56,003 nt of DNA from Algoriphagus faecimaris (lineage in GTDB: Bacteria > Bacteroidota > Bacteroidia > Cytophagales > Cyclobacteriaceae): assembly GCF_900101705.1 (NCBI RefSeq), contig NZ_FNAC01000033.1, positions 1 through 56,003 on the forward strand, in the 5' to 3' direction. Shown here piece by piece: positions 23,661-32,925 of this stretch. Each line of letters begins with the position of its first letter. Position 1 is the stretch's first letter. Both the position numbers and the translations under genes were made by a program. The notes below the pieces were generated by a model that was not told where the DNA came from, did no database searches, and saw only the letters and a program-made list of their open reading frames with translations.

Positions 23661-25451
23661 TTACATCCTTTCAGGCACTGCAATACCAAGCAAACTCATT
23701 CCTTTTTTGATTGTTTTGGCTGTCTGAGAAGACAAAGCTACCCGAAATGCCAATAGATCGGTGTCGTTTTCAGAGAAAATAGGCACATCGGCATAGAATC
23801 GATTGTATTCCTTAGCCAAATCAAAGAGGTACTGAGCAATGATGGCCGGGGAAAATTCTGCGCCTGCCTGTTTGATTTTTTTCTCAAAGTCATTTAAAAC
23901 CAAAATCAAGGAAGATTCTGATTCCGCCAATTGATCGATTTTGGAAAAGTCGGCTTGTTGATAATCTACACCAATCTGATCTGCCTTGCGAAGGATAGAA
24001 GCGATGCGAGCATGAGAGTATTGGATAAAAGGTCCTGTATTGCCTTGGAATTCTATGGATTCCTTAGGATTGAAAAGCATTCGCTTTTTAGGATCTACTT
24101 TGAGCAAGAAGTACTTCAATGCCCCTAAGCCCAGAATTTCGTAAAGCTCCTTGGCCTGTTCCGTATCAAATCCTTCGATTTTGCCCAATTCCTTGGTATG
24201 GGATTCTGCCGTAGCTATCATTTCCTTCATCAGGTCATCGGCATCTACCACTGTACCCTCTCGTGATTTCATTTTCCCTGTGGGCAAATCTACCATTCCG
24301 TAGGAGAGGTGATACAAACCCGGTCCATAGGGTCGGCCGAGCTTTCTCATGATTTTAAACAAGACATCAAAGTGATAATCCTGCTCATTTCCAACTACAT
24401 AAACTGATTTATCGATTTTGAAATCATTGTATTTCAAATCAGCCGTGCCCATATCTTGTGTGATGTAGACAGAAGTGCCATCTGCGCGCAAGACAAGCTT
24501 TTCGTCTAGGCCTTCTTCGGTCAAGTCAACCCATACCGAGCCGTTTTCTTTTTTATAAAAAACCCCTTTTGCCAAGCCTTCTTCTACGATATCTTTTCCA
24601 AGTAAATAAGTATCAGACTCGTAATAGAATTTATCAAAATCCACACCCATGGTTCTATAGGTGCTATCAAAGCCCGCATACACCCACTCGTTCATTTGCT
24701 TCCAAAGTCCAACAGTATCGGGATCATTTGCTTCCCATTTGCGAAGCATGTCTTGAGCTTCTAAGAGAATAGGCGCATTCTTTTTGGCATCTTCCTCGGA
24801 TTGACCTTGATTTTGGAGTTCTTTGATTTGTTTTTTGTATTCCTTGTCAAAAAGCACATAATATTTTCCCGCTAAGTGATCCCCTTTAAGCCCGGATGAA
24901 GTTGGCGTTTCCCCATTCCCGAAGTGCAAATAAGCCACCATAGATTTGCAGATGTGAATCCCACGGTCATTGACCAAATTGGACTTGATGACTTCGTATC
25001 CATTAGCTTTGAGAATCTCAGCCACGGCGTAGCCTAGGAAATTATTGCGAAGATGGCCTAGATGAAGTGGCTTATTGGTGTTTGGGGAGGAGTATTCCAC
25101 CATCACTTTTTGCCCGTTGGCGGGAAGCTGCCCGATTTGACCTTTGGAATAAAGCTGTGTAAAGACGTCTATCCAAGTGTTTTCGTTCAGTACCAAGTTT
25201 AGAAAACCTTTGACCACATTAAAATCACTAACATCTTTACAGTTTTTCTTTAGGAAATTCCCAATTTGAGTTGCAGTGGCCTCAGGTGCTAGTTTGGTGA
25301 TTTTTAGGTAAGGAAAGACTACAAAAGTGTAAGTCCCAGCAAACTCCTTACGAGTAGGTGCCAGGCTGAGTGTATCTAAGGCCAATTCCTCCTGAAACAA
25401 TTCTCTGAAAGCCTGCTGAATTGCTGAAAGGATATTTTGCTGGATGGTCAT
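23661..25451 (-). CDS. argS: Arginyl-tRNA synthetase
   Basis: Class I synthetase charging tRNA-Arg. The HIGH motif is HLGH (130-133, in SSPNTNKPLHLGHLRNN), the second motif is KMKSREG, the N-terminal additional domain is about 1-110 and the DALR anticodon-binding domain is the last 120 residues. Length 596 is normal. It stands 71 bases downstream of the arginase gene on the same strand. Confidence 0.96.
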   Translation of the reverse strand: MTIQQNILSAIQQAFRELFQEELALDTLSLAPTRKEFAGTYTFVVFPYLKITKLAPEATATQIGNFLKKNCKDVSDFNVVKGFLNLVLNENTWIDVFTQLYSKGQIGQLPANGQKVMVEYSSPNTNKPLHLGHLRNNFLGYAVAEILKANGYEVIKSNLVNDRGIHICKSMVAYLHFGNGETPTSSGLKGDHLAGKYYVLFDKEYKKQIKELQNQGQSEEDAKKNAPILLEAQDMLRKWEANDPDTVGLWKQMNEWVYAGFDSTYRTMGVDFDKFYYESDTYLLGKDIVEEGLAKGVFYKKENGSVWVDLTEEGLDEKLVLRADGTSVYITQDMGTADLKYNDFKIDKSVYVVGNEQDYHFDVLFKIMRKLGRPYGPGLYHLSYGMVDLPTGKMKSREGTVVDADDLMKEMIATAESHTKELGKIEGFDTEQAKELYEILGLGALKYFLLKVDPKKRMLFNPKESIEFQGNTGPFIQYSHARIASILRKADQIGVDYQQADFSKIDQLAESESSLILVLNDFEKKIKQAGAEFSPAIIAQYLFDLAKEYNRFYADVPIFSENDTDLLAFRVALSSQTAKTIKKGMSLLGIAVPERM

Positions 25452-25522
25452 GTTATCTTGATGAGTTAAATGCGCTGTTTTCCTATGATTTTTACTTGAT
25501 CATTAGGAGTGTATTTTTCGAA

Positions 25523-26479
25523 TTAGAAGTGATCTACAAGTGATTTGGTAGTGATTTCAAGTACCTCAAATGCAGCTTCAGCCATGGTGTTTTCAGTGTC
25601 TAAGGTAGGATTGACTTCTACTATTTCCCAACAGCACACCCGCTTGTCTTTGATTAATTCTGCATTGAGGGTGATTGCCTCTTCCACAGTGAGTCCGTCC
25701 GGTACAGGTGTGCCAGTGCCTACAGAGATGGAGGTATCTAAACTATCCACATCAAAGGAGATGTAGATTTGATCACAGTCTTTTAAAATTTCTAAGGTCT
25801 GGGCTGCAATTTTGGAAATCCCTTGCTCCCTTACTTCCTGTGTTTTAAAATTTCTGATTCCGTATTTTTCCATTAAAAAATCCTCAGGAGCTTCCGTGTC
25901 TCTTACGGATATAAATACAATATCCTTTGGGTTGATTTTTGGTTGGTCACCACCGATTCGCTTGATTCTTTCCCAATAAGTAAGTGTCTCTTCTGAGGGT
26001 TCGTTGACTTTGGACTCCAAATTATCCAAATGAGAAACCATCGCTAAGGGCATTCCGTGCATATTGCCGGATGGAGTAGTAAAGGGAGTGTGTAAATCTG
26101 CATGGGCGTCAATCCAAATGATGCCCAAGCGTTTATCCGGGTCAGCGGCTTTGATTCCCATGATGGTACCCGCTGCTGTGCTATGGTCTCCGGCTAGGAC
26201 GATGGGGAATTTTCTGTCCAGTCTGAGGGATTCGATGGTAGAATAGACGTTTTTTAATACCTGATAAACTCCATCAATGTACTTGGCATTTGGATACTTA
26301 TTGCCTTTCCAGAGGTAATTGTTGGCGTCTTGGACATTGATCGGGTCAAACTGCGTGAAGAAATCTGATTTTTTGTCCAAGCTGGCGATCTTCAAGGCAT
26401 CTATTCCCAAGCTAGCTCCTCGTGTGCCTGCGGCGAGTTCTGAGCGAACCTCAACCAATTTAATATCTCTCATAAGCAT
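25523..26479 (-). CDS. rocF: Arginase-family ureohydrolase
   Basis: A manganese hydrolase of the arginase/agmatinase/formiminoglutamase family. Metal ligands lie in GDHSTAAG, IWIDAHADLHTPFTTPSGNMHGMPLA and SFDVDSLD; the GTGTPVPDGLT loop near the end matches arginase best, so the reaction would be L-arginine to ornithine and urea. The frame is open to 26701, but the conserved part starts MRDIKLVEVRSELAAGTRGASLG, so I start at the ATG at 26479 (another at 26473, two codons later, is equally good). It diverges from an arginine-decarboxylase-like gene. Confidence 0.9.
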   Translation of the reverse strand: MLMRDIKLVEVRSELAAGTRGASLGIDALKIASLDKKSDFFTQFDPINVQDANNYLWKGNKYPNAKYIDGVYQVLKNVYSTIESLRLDRKFPIVLAGDHSTAAGTIMGIKAADPDKRLGIIWIDAHADLHTPFTTPSGNMHGMPLAMVSHLDNLESKVNEPSEETLTYWERIKRIGGDQPKINPKDIVFISVRDTEAPEDFLMEKYGIRNFKTQEVREQGISKIAAQTLEILKDCDQIYISFDVDSLDTSISVGTGTPVPDGLTVEEAITLNAELIKDKRVCCWEIVEVNPTLDTENTMAEAAFEVLEITTKSLVDHF

Positions 26480-26511
26480 AAAAGTAATTTGGGTGTAATT
26501 TTTAGAGTGCG

Positions 26512-26519
26512 CAAAAGTA
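26512..26519 (-). promoter_or_regulatory. Candidate -7 element for the arginase gene
   Basis: TACTTTTG on the minus strand matches TAnnTTTG exactly and lies about 33 bases upstream of the start codon. No convincing TTG was found at the -33 position, so this is tentative. Confidence 0.4.
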
Positions 26520-26701
26520 GCTAAAAAGCCCCATTTATCCATTTTTTTAAACTTCAGAAATTCATTTCCTTTCCTAGGAATAGGTGATTTTAATCCCTTA
26601 ATTCTCCAAACAAGAGGAACCTTTGAGGGGATTTTTAGTATTTGATTTGATATCCAATTAGAAAAAGCAATTTTTGTAAAGAAATCTATAAAACAGGGCA
26701 A

Positions 26702-28096
26702 ATGAACCGATATATTGATCTAATTCAACAGACTTTTGACTTTCCTACCAAAGAATTTCATGTGGAAAACAATGAATTGTTTTTCAACGGAGTGAATCTC
26801 ATGGAAATCATTCAAACCTACGGCACACCGCTAAAGCTCACGTACTTGCCCAAGATTTCTGAGAGTATTCAAAATGCCAAGACTTATTTTAATAATGCCA
26901 TTCAGACGCATAACTACCAAGGGAAATATACTTACTGCTACTGCACTAAATCTTCCCATTTTAGTTTTGTATTGGATGAGGCACTGAAGAATGATATTCA
27001 TATCGAAACTTCCTCCACATTTGATATTCCATTGGTCAGAAGTCTTTATGCCAAAGGCAAAATCACCAAGGACACTTACATTGTTTGCAATGGTTTTAAG
27101 CGTGAAAAATACAAGCAATACATTGCCGAATTGCTCAATGACGGTTTCAAAAACTGTGTTCCTATTCTGGATAATTTGACTGAAATCGATTATTACCTTG
27201 AGCATGTCAAAGTGCCTTTTCAAGTAGGGATAAGAATAGCCGCAGATGAAGAACCTAAATTTGGATTTTACACCTCAAGGCTAGGGGTAAGGTACAATGA
27301 TATCATTCGTCTCTTCGAGGAAAAAATCAAGGATAATCCTCAGGTAAGCTTGAAAATGCTTCATTTCTTCATCAATTCGGGGATAAGAGATACTGCCTAT
27401 TATTGGTCCGAATTGACGCGCTTTATTCAAAAATACGTGGACCTTAAGAAAATAGCCCCAAGTCTCGATACGATGGATATTGGAGGCGGTTGGCCCATTA
27501 AAACCAATGTGTTTTTTGACTATGACTACCAATACATGGCAGATCAAATCGTCAAAAATATCAAATGGATGTGTGCTAAAAACAACACGACCGAACCGAA
27601 TATCTTTACCGAATTTGGTAGCTATACCGTCGGGGAAAGTGGAGCGGTCCTGTATTCTGTGTTAGAAGAGAAGCTCCAAAATGACAAAGAGCTCTGGTAC
27701 ATGATCGATGGCTCTTTTATCACTCAATTGCCAGATAGCTGGGGTCTCAATCAAAAGTACATCATGCTGGCTGTCAACAATTGGGAAGAAGAGTATCATA
27801 ACATTTCTCTCGGAGGCCTGACTTGTGACAGCATGGACTATTACAACTCCGAAGCGCATCAGTTTAATATTTATCTTCCCAAAGTAGAAAAAGGAAAAAC
27901 GCAATACATTGGATTTTTCCATACGGGAGCTTATCAAGAATCCCTTGGTGGATATGGAGGAATTCAACATTGTTTGATACCTGCACCCAAGCATGTATTG
28001 ATAGATAGAGATGAGACGGGTAAGATTACCCATCGTCTTTTTGCTGAGGATCAGACTGAGGAGAATATGCTTAAGACGCTGGGCTATACTTCTTAA
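26702..28096 (+). CDS. Arginine decarboxylase-like PLP enzyme
   Basis: A 464-residue protein of the alanine-racemase-fold decarboxylases (Orn/DAP/Arg type). The PLP lysine sits in YCYCTKSSHFSFVLDEAL, the phosphate-binding glycines in DIGGGWP, FTEFGSYTVGESG follows, and the C-terminal catalytic Cys-Asp pair is in GLTCDSMDYYNS. It is shorter than the 630-residue E. coli SpeA, as expected for the Bacteroidota form, and should make agmatine for polyamine synthesis. Substrate is inferred partly from its place beside arginase and argS. It diverges from arginase across about 220 bases and is followed by a hairpin. Confidence 0.82.
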   Translation: MNRYIDLIQQTFDFPTKEFHVENNELFFNGVNLMEIIQTYGTPLKLTYLPKISESIQNAKTYFNNAIQTHNYQGKYTYCYCTKSSHFSFVLDEALKNDIHIETSSTFDIPLVRSLYAKGKITKDTYIVCNGFKREKYKQYIAELLNDGFKNCVPILDNLTEIDYYLEHVKVPFQVGIRIAADEEPKFGFYTSRLGVRYNDIIRLFEEKIKDNPQVSLKMLHFFINSGIRDTAYYWSELTRFIQKYVDLKKIAPSLDTMDIGGGWPIKTNVFFDYDYQYMADQIVKNIKWMCAKNNTTEPNIFTEFGSYTVGESGAVLYSVLEEKLQNDKELWYMIDGSFITQLPDSWGLNQKYIMLAVNNWEEEYHNISLGGLTCDSMDYYNSEAHQFNIYLPKVEKGKTQYIGFFHTGAYQESLGGYGGIQHCLIPAPKHVLIDRDETGKITHRLFAEDQTEENMLKTLGYTS

Positions 28097-28105
28097 AGGA
28101 CATTA

Positions 28106-28146
28106 GGCTGTCTCTTGAGGTGTTAGGAAATGCCTAGGAGATAGCC
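28106..28146 (+). terminator. Hairpin after the decarboxylase gene
   Basis: A 9-bp stem, ggctgtctc with gagatagcc (one G-T pair), and a 23-base loop that can fold further. A weak T-rich stretch follows. It lies 10 bases after the stop codon and is a probable terminator. Confidence 0.65.
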
Positions 28147-28348
28147 ATTATTGATTTTTACAAAATTTAGGACAAAAAATTTTACATCATAAATTTTCCT
28201 GTCGGACAAATTTTATTTGGTTTCCTATGTGGGTAAACCTAGTGGCTGATTGCAACAATCGATTGCGTCTAAAACAATATTCGAGCTGCTTAATTTATTG
28301 ACAAAAAGCCAATTATTGTTTGGCAGGTAATTTGGACATTAAGCAATT

Positions 28349-30316
28349 ATGAAACAGTTTTTCCTGGCATTGAGCCTGAGTTTTTTCTTAATTCAATTAA
28401 GTGAAGCGCAGGAATCAAAAAATTATAAAGGTGGCTATACCTTCAATAATCTTCGGGGAATTGGAGATTTTGATTATTACCTGACCGATGAAAACGAGCC
28501 TGTTCTGAATGGTAAATTTCTTTTTGAGTACAAGAAGCTGGATAGTCTGTCCAAAACAAATTTTTTGAAATTGGAAGTAGAAGGAAACTTCAAGGCCTAC
28601 CAAAAGGATCAAAACTGGAAATACAAAAAGTCCGCTCACCGGGTAAGGATAGAGGACATTGTAGAAAGAACCATTCAGGCTGATTTAGATACGCGCTTGA
28701 TAGATTTGACGGCTCAGTATCAGGAGGGAAAGCTCGAGGGTCGATGGGATTACATGGAGAAAAAATGGGAACAGGATACATTTGTTGATGTTTTCAAAAC
28801 CAATACATTACGATTTGATGATGACAAATTGATCGGGGAGGTACGCTTTGAAAGCGCAGAGCAGGGAAATGCCTATCAAATTTTTGGTCAACTAGATGAA
28901 AAAGGCTTGATGGATGGAAATTGGGATTTCTTTTACACCGCAGATCAAATTCCTATTCATGAGACCCGTCGCTACGAAAGCGGATTTTTGATTGGACTAT
29001 CCAAAGTCAATAGCCTGACCAATGAAAAAATAGATGAAGTAGTCTTTTTTAATGCCATCGAAAAACTGGACTCTCTCAATCAGGGGTTTGAAGTAGATTA
29101 CTCAGTTTCCGAGGAGTTTTTTGGTTTGACGTTCAATGATGGCTTTGCTGAGACAAGCGAAGAGTTCCAAGAGCAATATCGAGGTACTTATCTCTTGGAA
29201 GATGCCTTGTTGAGGATTTTGCAGTTTGAGCAGGAGACTTTTGTGGAAAGTGACGAATTGATTAAGTCCCCGATCTCCACTCGTCGATTTGCCTATGAGG
29301 TAAGCGAAGAAGATGAAAAGCGCTATCAACAAATTATTTTGCTTTTTGATGAACTGAAAGATGAAGCTAACCGCAAAAGCAGAATAGATTTTCTATCTCT
29401 CAATCAAAATACCTCGGATTCTCTCTCGTATGGTTTGGCCTATTTCGAGTATTTAAGGGACAAACTATCAAAGTTTGACCGAGTTATGGATTTGTTGCGA
29501 AGTGAAGACATTCGGTTTTATGATCCTAGTAATTATCTCCGGGACGGCCTGGACTTTCTGGATGAAAGCGAGGAGATTAATTACAGCTTTAGAGGGAATT
29601 TGAAGACAAAAGTGTTGGATTTTTCAGAAGTAGAAAAAGTCAATATGCTAGGGGAGGATTTGCTCAATTACCTAAAGCAGGAATACGCCCTTTTTGAAGA
29701 TCTCAATGGTTTCATTAGCATTCAACAGCAGTCTTTCAGACAAGATAAGGATCTGGAAGCTTTGGAGTCTAGGGTGTTGAGCGAAAAAGGACTGATCGAT
29801 AGTGTCAAATCTTCCCTTCCAATTCGAGACGAAGCTAATGAGACTTTGGTTAACGCTTTTTATGAAAATCTCGCAGTACAGCAATACCAATCGCTTCTTG
29901 ATGAATACAATCAAACCGAAGAATTTTTGGAAAAAGCCAACAAAGGTGATGAACTCATCGAGCTACTACAATTTGTACGCACAAGGTTGCCGGAACTGTC
30001 GAAATATAGCTCAATGGGGGAAAGGTTGAAAAGCAGGTTCACTGAAAAGACGCTAGATCCCTTCACTTTTGAGACGGAGTTTGAGGTATTGCGACAGGCT
30101 GTTTTAGTCGAATCGGCTCAGCGCATCTTAGCTTATGAGCTGCAAGAGATCAAGCAGACCACCGACTTTAATCTAGTCAGAGCGAGACTGTTGACCTTGG
30201 ATGAATTAGAAAACCGACTTTTGGAACTCCAAGGCAGAAATACGAAACGCCTGGAGCGGAATCTAAATCAGTCCGCCGGAGATATTAATCAACTCAAAAA
30301 ATTGCTATCACTGTGA
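28349..30316 (+). CDS. Secreted protein of unknown function, MORN-like and coiled-coil parts
   Basis: I do not recognise this 655-residue protein. It begins with a Sec signal peptide (likely cut after LSEA, residue 20). Residues 25-230 show several weak 'G-x-W-x-Y/F' units (GNFKAYQKDQNWKYKK, GRWDYMEKKWEQ, GNWDFFYTADQ), like the MORN/YwqK-type repeats in which charged beta-strands repeat. From about 310 to the end it is almost all helix, acidic and rich in E, L, K and Q, with coiled-coil heptads. A periplasmic or surface scaffold is conceivable but not shown. The stop overlaps the GTG start of the DUF2490 gene, so the two are probably made together. Confidence 0.7.
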   Translation: MKQFFLALSLSFFLIQLSEAQESKNYKGGYTFNNLRGIGDFDYYLTDENEPVLNGKFLFEYKKLDSLSKTNFLKLEVEGNFKAYQKDQNWKYKKSAHRVRIEDIVERTIQADLDTRLIDLTAQYQEGKLEGRWDYMEKKWEQDTFVDVFKTNTLRFDDDKLIGEVRFESAEQGNAYQIFGQLDEKGLMDGNWDFFYTADQIPIHETRRYESGFLIGLSKVNSLTNEKIDEVVFFNAIEKLDSLNQGFEVDYSVSEEFFGLTFNDGFAETSEEFQEQYRGTYLLEDALLRILQFEQETFVESDELIKSPISTRRFAYEVSEEDEKRYQQIILLFDELKDEANRKSRIDFLSLNQNTSDSLSYGLAYFEYLRDKLSKFDRVMDLLRSEDIRFYDPSNYLRDGLDFLDESEEINYSFRGNLKTKVLDFSEVEKVNMLGEDLLNYLKQEYALFEDLNGFISIQQQSFRQDKDLEALESRVLSEKGLIDSVKSSLPIRDEANETLVNAFYENLAVQQYQSLLDEYNQTEEFLEKANKGDELIELLQFVRTRLPELSKYSSMGERLKSRFTEKTLDPFTFETEFEVLRQAVLVESAQRILAYELQEIKQTTDFNLVRARLLTLDELENRLLELQGRNTKRLERNLNQSAGDINQLKKLLSL

Positions 30317-31137
30317 GATTAAAGGATATTAAAATACTTTGTTTTTCCTTGTTGTTCATGATGGCAATGAGTAGTGGGTTTGCGCAAGACTCCTCCAATA
30401 ATGGGGACGAAGATCAGCGAATTACCTCGAGAAGATCTGAGCTTTGGAATGGATTGTACACGAAGTATCGGGTGGGAGAGAAGCTCTATTACTACGGTGA
30501 ATATCATGTGAGGACTCGGGATCAGCTTGTGCAGAATATGGCACAGATTTACTTGAGGTTTGGGATGAGTTATATCATCAATAAAAACCTGGAAATCACA
30601 GGGGGTATCGTGACACCATTTTATTGGGCTCCGCCGGAGTATCAAAATCAGGAAAAAGAATATGATAATATCGTCAATCAGTTCAGGTTTTGGCAGCAAG
30701 CTTTATTCATCCAACCTTTGGGGAGAGCAAAAATATATCATCAGATCAGAACCGAACAGCGTTGGAGAAGAGATTATTTCGTAGACTCACCTTTTGAGCT
30801 GACGTATAGATGGAGATATAAGATAGCTTCCTATATTCCAATCAATTCACCCAAACTTCAGAAAGGAACTTATTTTCTCTCTGTTTACAATGAGGTATTT
30901 GTCCAAACTGGTAAAACAGTTATCCGAAATCCCTTTGAGGATAATCGATCTTTTATTGGTTTAGGTTATATCTTGAATGAGAACATTCAGTTTCAGGCAG
31001 GATATGCTAAGAGCTTTCAGCAAAGAGAATCCGGTATCAATTACAACAATCGAGATTTGATCAGATTCTCGGTCTATCACAATTTGGATTTTACAAAAAA
31101 GAAAACCCCTCCCGTAGATTTCCAGCCTGTGTTTTAA
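30313..31137 (+). CDS. DUF2490 outer-membrane beta-barrel protein
   Basis: A 274-residue protein with a signal peptide (cut after GFAQ, about residue 24). The body alternates aromatic and polar residues in short amphipathic strands (WNGLYTKYRVGEKLYYYGEYHVRTRD, IYLRFGMSYIINKNLEITGGIVTPF, KIYHQIRTEQRWRRDYF) as in DUF2490 barrels, and the last strand ends in an aromatic residue (F). Function unknown. The start is GTG, overlapping the stop of the upstream gene by three bases. Its stop codon is interlocked with that of the convergent kinase gene. Confidence 0.83.
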   Translation: MRLKDIKILCFSLLFMMAMSSGFAQDSSNNGDEDQRITSRRSELWNGLYTKYRVGEKLYYYGEYHVRTRDQLVQNMAQIYLRFGMSYIINKNLEITGGIVTPFYWAPPEYQNQEKEYDNIVNQFRFWQQALFIQPLGRAKIYHQIRTEQRWRRDYFVDSPFELTYRWRYKIASYIPINSPKLQKGTYFLSVYNEVFVQTGKTVIRNPFEDNRSFIGLGYILNENIQFQAGYAKSFQQRESGINYNNRDLIRFSVYHNLDFTKKKTPPVDFQPVF

Positions 31138-31496
31138 ATAAAAATGTAGGGAATGTAGATCAAGCAAGCAATTATAAAAGCGGTAAATACAGCAAAGGTC
31201 ACCGCTCCTGAAGCTATATCCTTGATGAGGCCAATTTTGGAGTGAAAATCCGGATGGATAAAATCACAGACTTTTTCCACTGCTGTGTTGAGACTTTCGA
31301 TGGCTAAGACAAGTCCTATAGCCAAAACCTGCAGCGCCCACTCAAATCGATCGATTTGGAAATAAAATCCCAAAATAGTAAACCCAAAGGCAAAAATAAC
31401 TTGAGTGATGATGGAGTTTTCATTTCGAATCAGCCAGAAAAAACCTTTTAAGGCATAAACGATACTTTTGATTCGACCAAGAATAAAACTGGACAT
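31134..31496 (-). CDS. dgkA: Diacylglycerol/undecaprenol kinase family protein
   Basis: A 120-residue membrane kinase of the DgkA family, phosphorylating diacylglycerol or undecaprenol. Three membrane helices and the conserved motif AIESLNTAVEKVCDFIHPDFHSKIGLIKDIASGAVTF (catalytic E and the N-x-A-x-E-x-x-x-D pattern) are present. I choose the ATG at 31494-31496, since the frame opens six codons earlier but the normal start is MSSFILGRIKSI. It is convergent with the DUF2490 gene. Confidence 0.88.
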   Translation of the reverse strand: MSSFILGRIKSIVYALKGFFWLIRNENSIITQVIFAFGFTILGFYFQIDRFEWALQVLAIGLVLAIESLNTAVEKVCDFIHPDFHSKIGLIKDIASGAVTFAVFTAFIIACLIYIPYIFI

Positions 31497-31511
31497 GAGA
31501 ATAATTTTTGT

Positions 31512-31519
31512 CAAAAATA
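31512..31519 (-). promoter_or_regulatory. Candidate -7 element for dgkA
   Basis: TATTTTTG on the minus strand matches TAnnTTTG and lies about 16 bases before the dgkA ATG. The -33 region is poor, so the call is tentative. Confidence 0.4.
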
Positions 31520-31545
31520 GAAATAAACGGCATTGCCGAAAGGAA

Positions 31546-31578
31546 TAAAAAATTCCCTTCCTCGAGTGAAGAAGGGAA
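31546..31578 (-). terminator. Terminator after the DSD1-type enzyme gene
   Basis: On the minus strand an 8-bp stem, ttcccttc with gaagggaa, around a 10-base loop is followed by a T-run. It lies about 35 bases after the stop of the PLP enzyme gene and separates it from dgkA. Confidence 0.8.
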
Positions 31579-31612
31579 AATTGAACCAGAAATGAATCTG
31601 CACTATGGTATT

Positions 31613-32731
31613 TTATTTGTCAGCATGAGATCCTTCACAGTGGTCTATGATTTTCCCGTCAAGACTCAAATATCCCCCCATGGCATCCGCAGTCATACAG
31701 GAGTGTACAGGAAGAATTCCCAGCAATTGACCTACTTCTGCAACATTCATTAAAGCGTCTGAGGCTTTGATGATTCCGTGTTCCTGTGAGATACTTTTTA
31801 GATAGGATCTGTTTTGTACTTCCGGAATTTCCCATCCGCTTTCGTTGAGATAAACTACTTCGCCAAAATTGTTTGAGCCATCTGCCTCTAAGAGTACATC
31901 TTTTGCCAAGTGCACTCCCCCTCCGTGTACTAAAATTTCATTTCTTTCACGATTGATATCAACGATAGGGACTGCAAGAGCAACAGCAATGTCGGATTTA
32001 TCACAGCCACCAAGTTTTTCTTGCATCAAATCATAAAAGACGAAGTTACCGGGGCCCATTTCATCGATTTCACCAAAATCCTCCATCACTGCACAGCCTG
32101 GTGTGTCTCCTGTCCGAGTAAGTAGGAGGGGGTACTCGGTACTATATTTATTTTTTAGCATTTCGAGCGCATTGCGCGTTTGCTCATAGAGCGCTGGAAT
32201 ATCGGGCATGTAGTAGGAGTGCCCTGCATGAAGATAAAAACCTTTAAAATTAAGCTTATCGGACTTTTTTGCGATCAGAAGGATTTCTTCGATTAAGCCA
32301 AAATCAGCGACAGAAACACCAGTACGACCATATCCTGCATCGATCTCTATAAAAAATTCTACAGGGACAGCCAATTCATCCACCAAACGCTGGGCAGTCA
32401 CTGGATTGATTACCTGAACGGAAATGGATTGATCGGTTGCTATTTTATTCAGGCGAGGGATTTCTCGTACGTTAAATGGAAAAGCAATATGGATGGTTGA
32501 CCACCCTTGCCCACTGAGGTATTCCGCCATTTTGATGGAGGAAGTAGAAATTTCAGTGATACCATAGTCTTTTGCCCATTCTCCGATCATTCGGGATTGG
32601 GCAGTTTTCCAGTGAGGGGCTAGGTTTAGACCATGGCGTTTGGCCTTTTCTGCCATTCGTTGAATATTGGCTCTACAAATTTTTTCGTCTATCAGTAAGG
32701 TAGGTGAGGTAATAGAGGATAGGTAATCCAT
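31613..32731 (-). CDS. DSD1-family PLP enzyme (D-threonine aldolase / D-serine dehydratase-like)
   Basis: A 372-residue enzyme of the fold-type III PLP group that acts on D-hydroxy amino acids with help of a metal ion. The N-terminus TSPTLLIDEKICRANIQRMAEKAKRHGLNLAPHWKT contains the PLP lysine region (HWKT) and the barrel strands follow (EFFIEIDAGYGRTGV, GFYLHAGHSY). The C-terminal H-x-C motif in PVHSCMTAD is the metal site of this family. Aldolase and dehydratase activities cannot be told apart from sequence. A single gene with its own terminator. Confidence 0.86.
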   Translation of the reverse strand: MDYLSSITSPTLLIDEKICRANIQRMAEKAKRHGLNLAPHWKTAQSRMIGEWAKDYGITEISTSSIKMAEYLSGQGWSTIHIAFPFNVREIPRLNKIATDQSISVQVINPVTAQRLVDELAVPVEFFIEIDAGYGRTGVSVADFGLIEEILLIAKKSDKLNFKGFYLHAGHSYYMPDIPALYEQTRNALEMLKNKYSTEYPLLLTRTGDTPGCAVMEDFGEIDEMGPGNFVFYDLMQEKLGGCDKSDIAVALAVPIVDINRERNEILVHGGGVHLAKDVLLEADGSNNFGEVVYLNESGWEIPEVQNRSYLKSISQEHGIIKASDALMNVAEVGQLLGILPVHSCMTADAMGGYLSLDGKIIDHCEGSHADK

Positions 32732-32925
32732 TTTGGTGGTTTTAGGTTTTGATTGAAAACTAAAAATAGGAAATTCTCCCGAAGGCCTAATAAAATTCGA
32801 TTTTTCCTGAAGAAATAGAGCGGGATATAGAGGGCATTAAATTATAAAAATCATGATTTTAATCAGCGTAATTGGTGATATCTGCTCCTGACAAATTCAA
32901 AGATTCTTTCAATCTTGTATCACAG

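Noticed and set aside
26480..26701. N-terminal extension of arginase by 74 residues
   Set aside because: The extension has no arginase similarity and crosses the likely promoter region; conserved sequence starts at the ATG 26473/26479.
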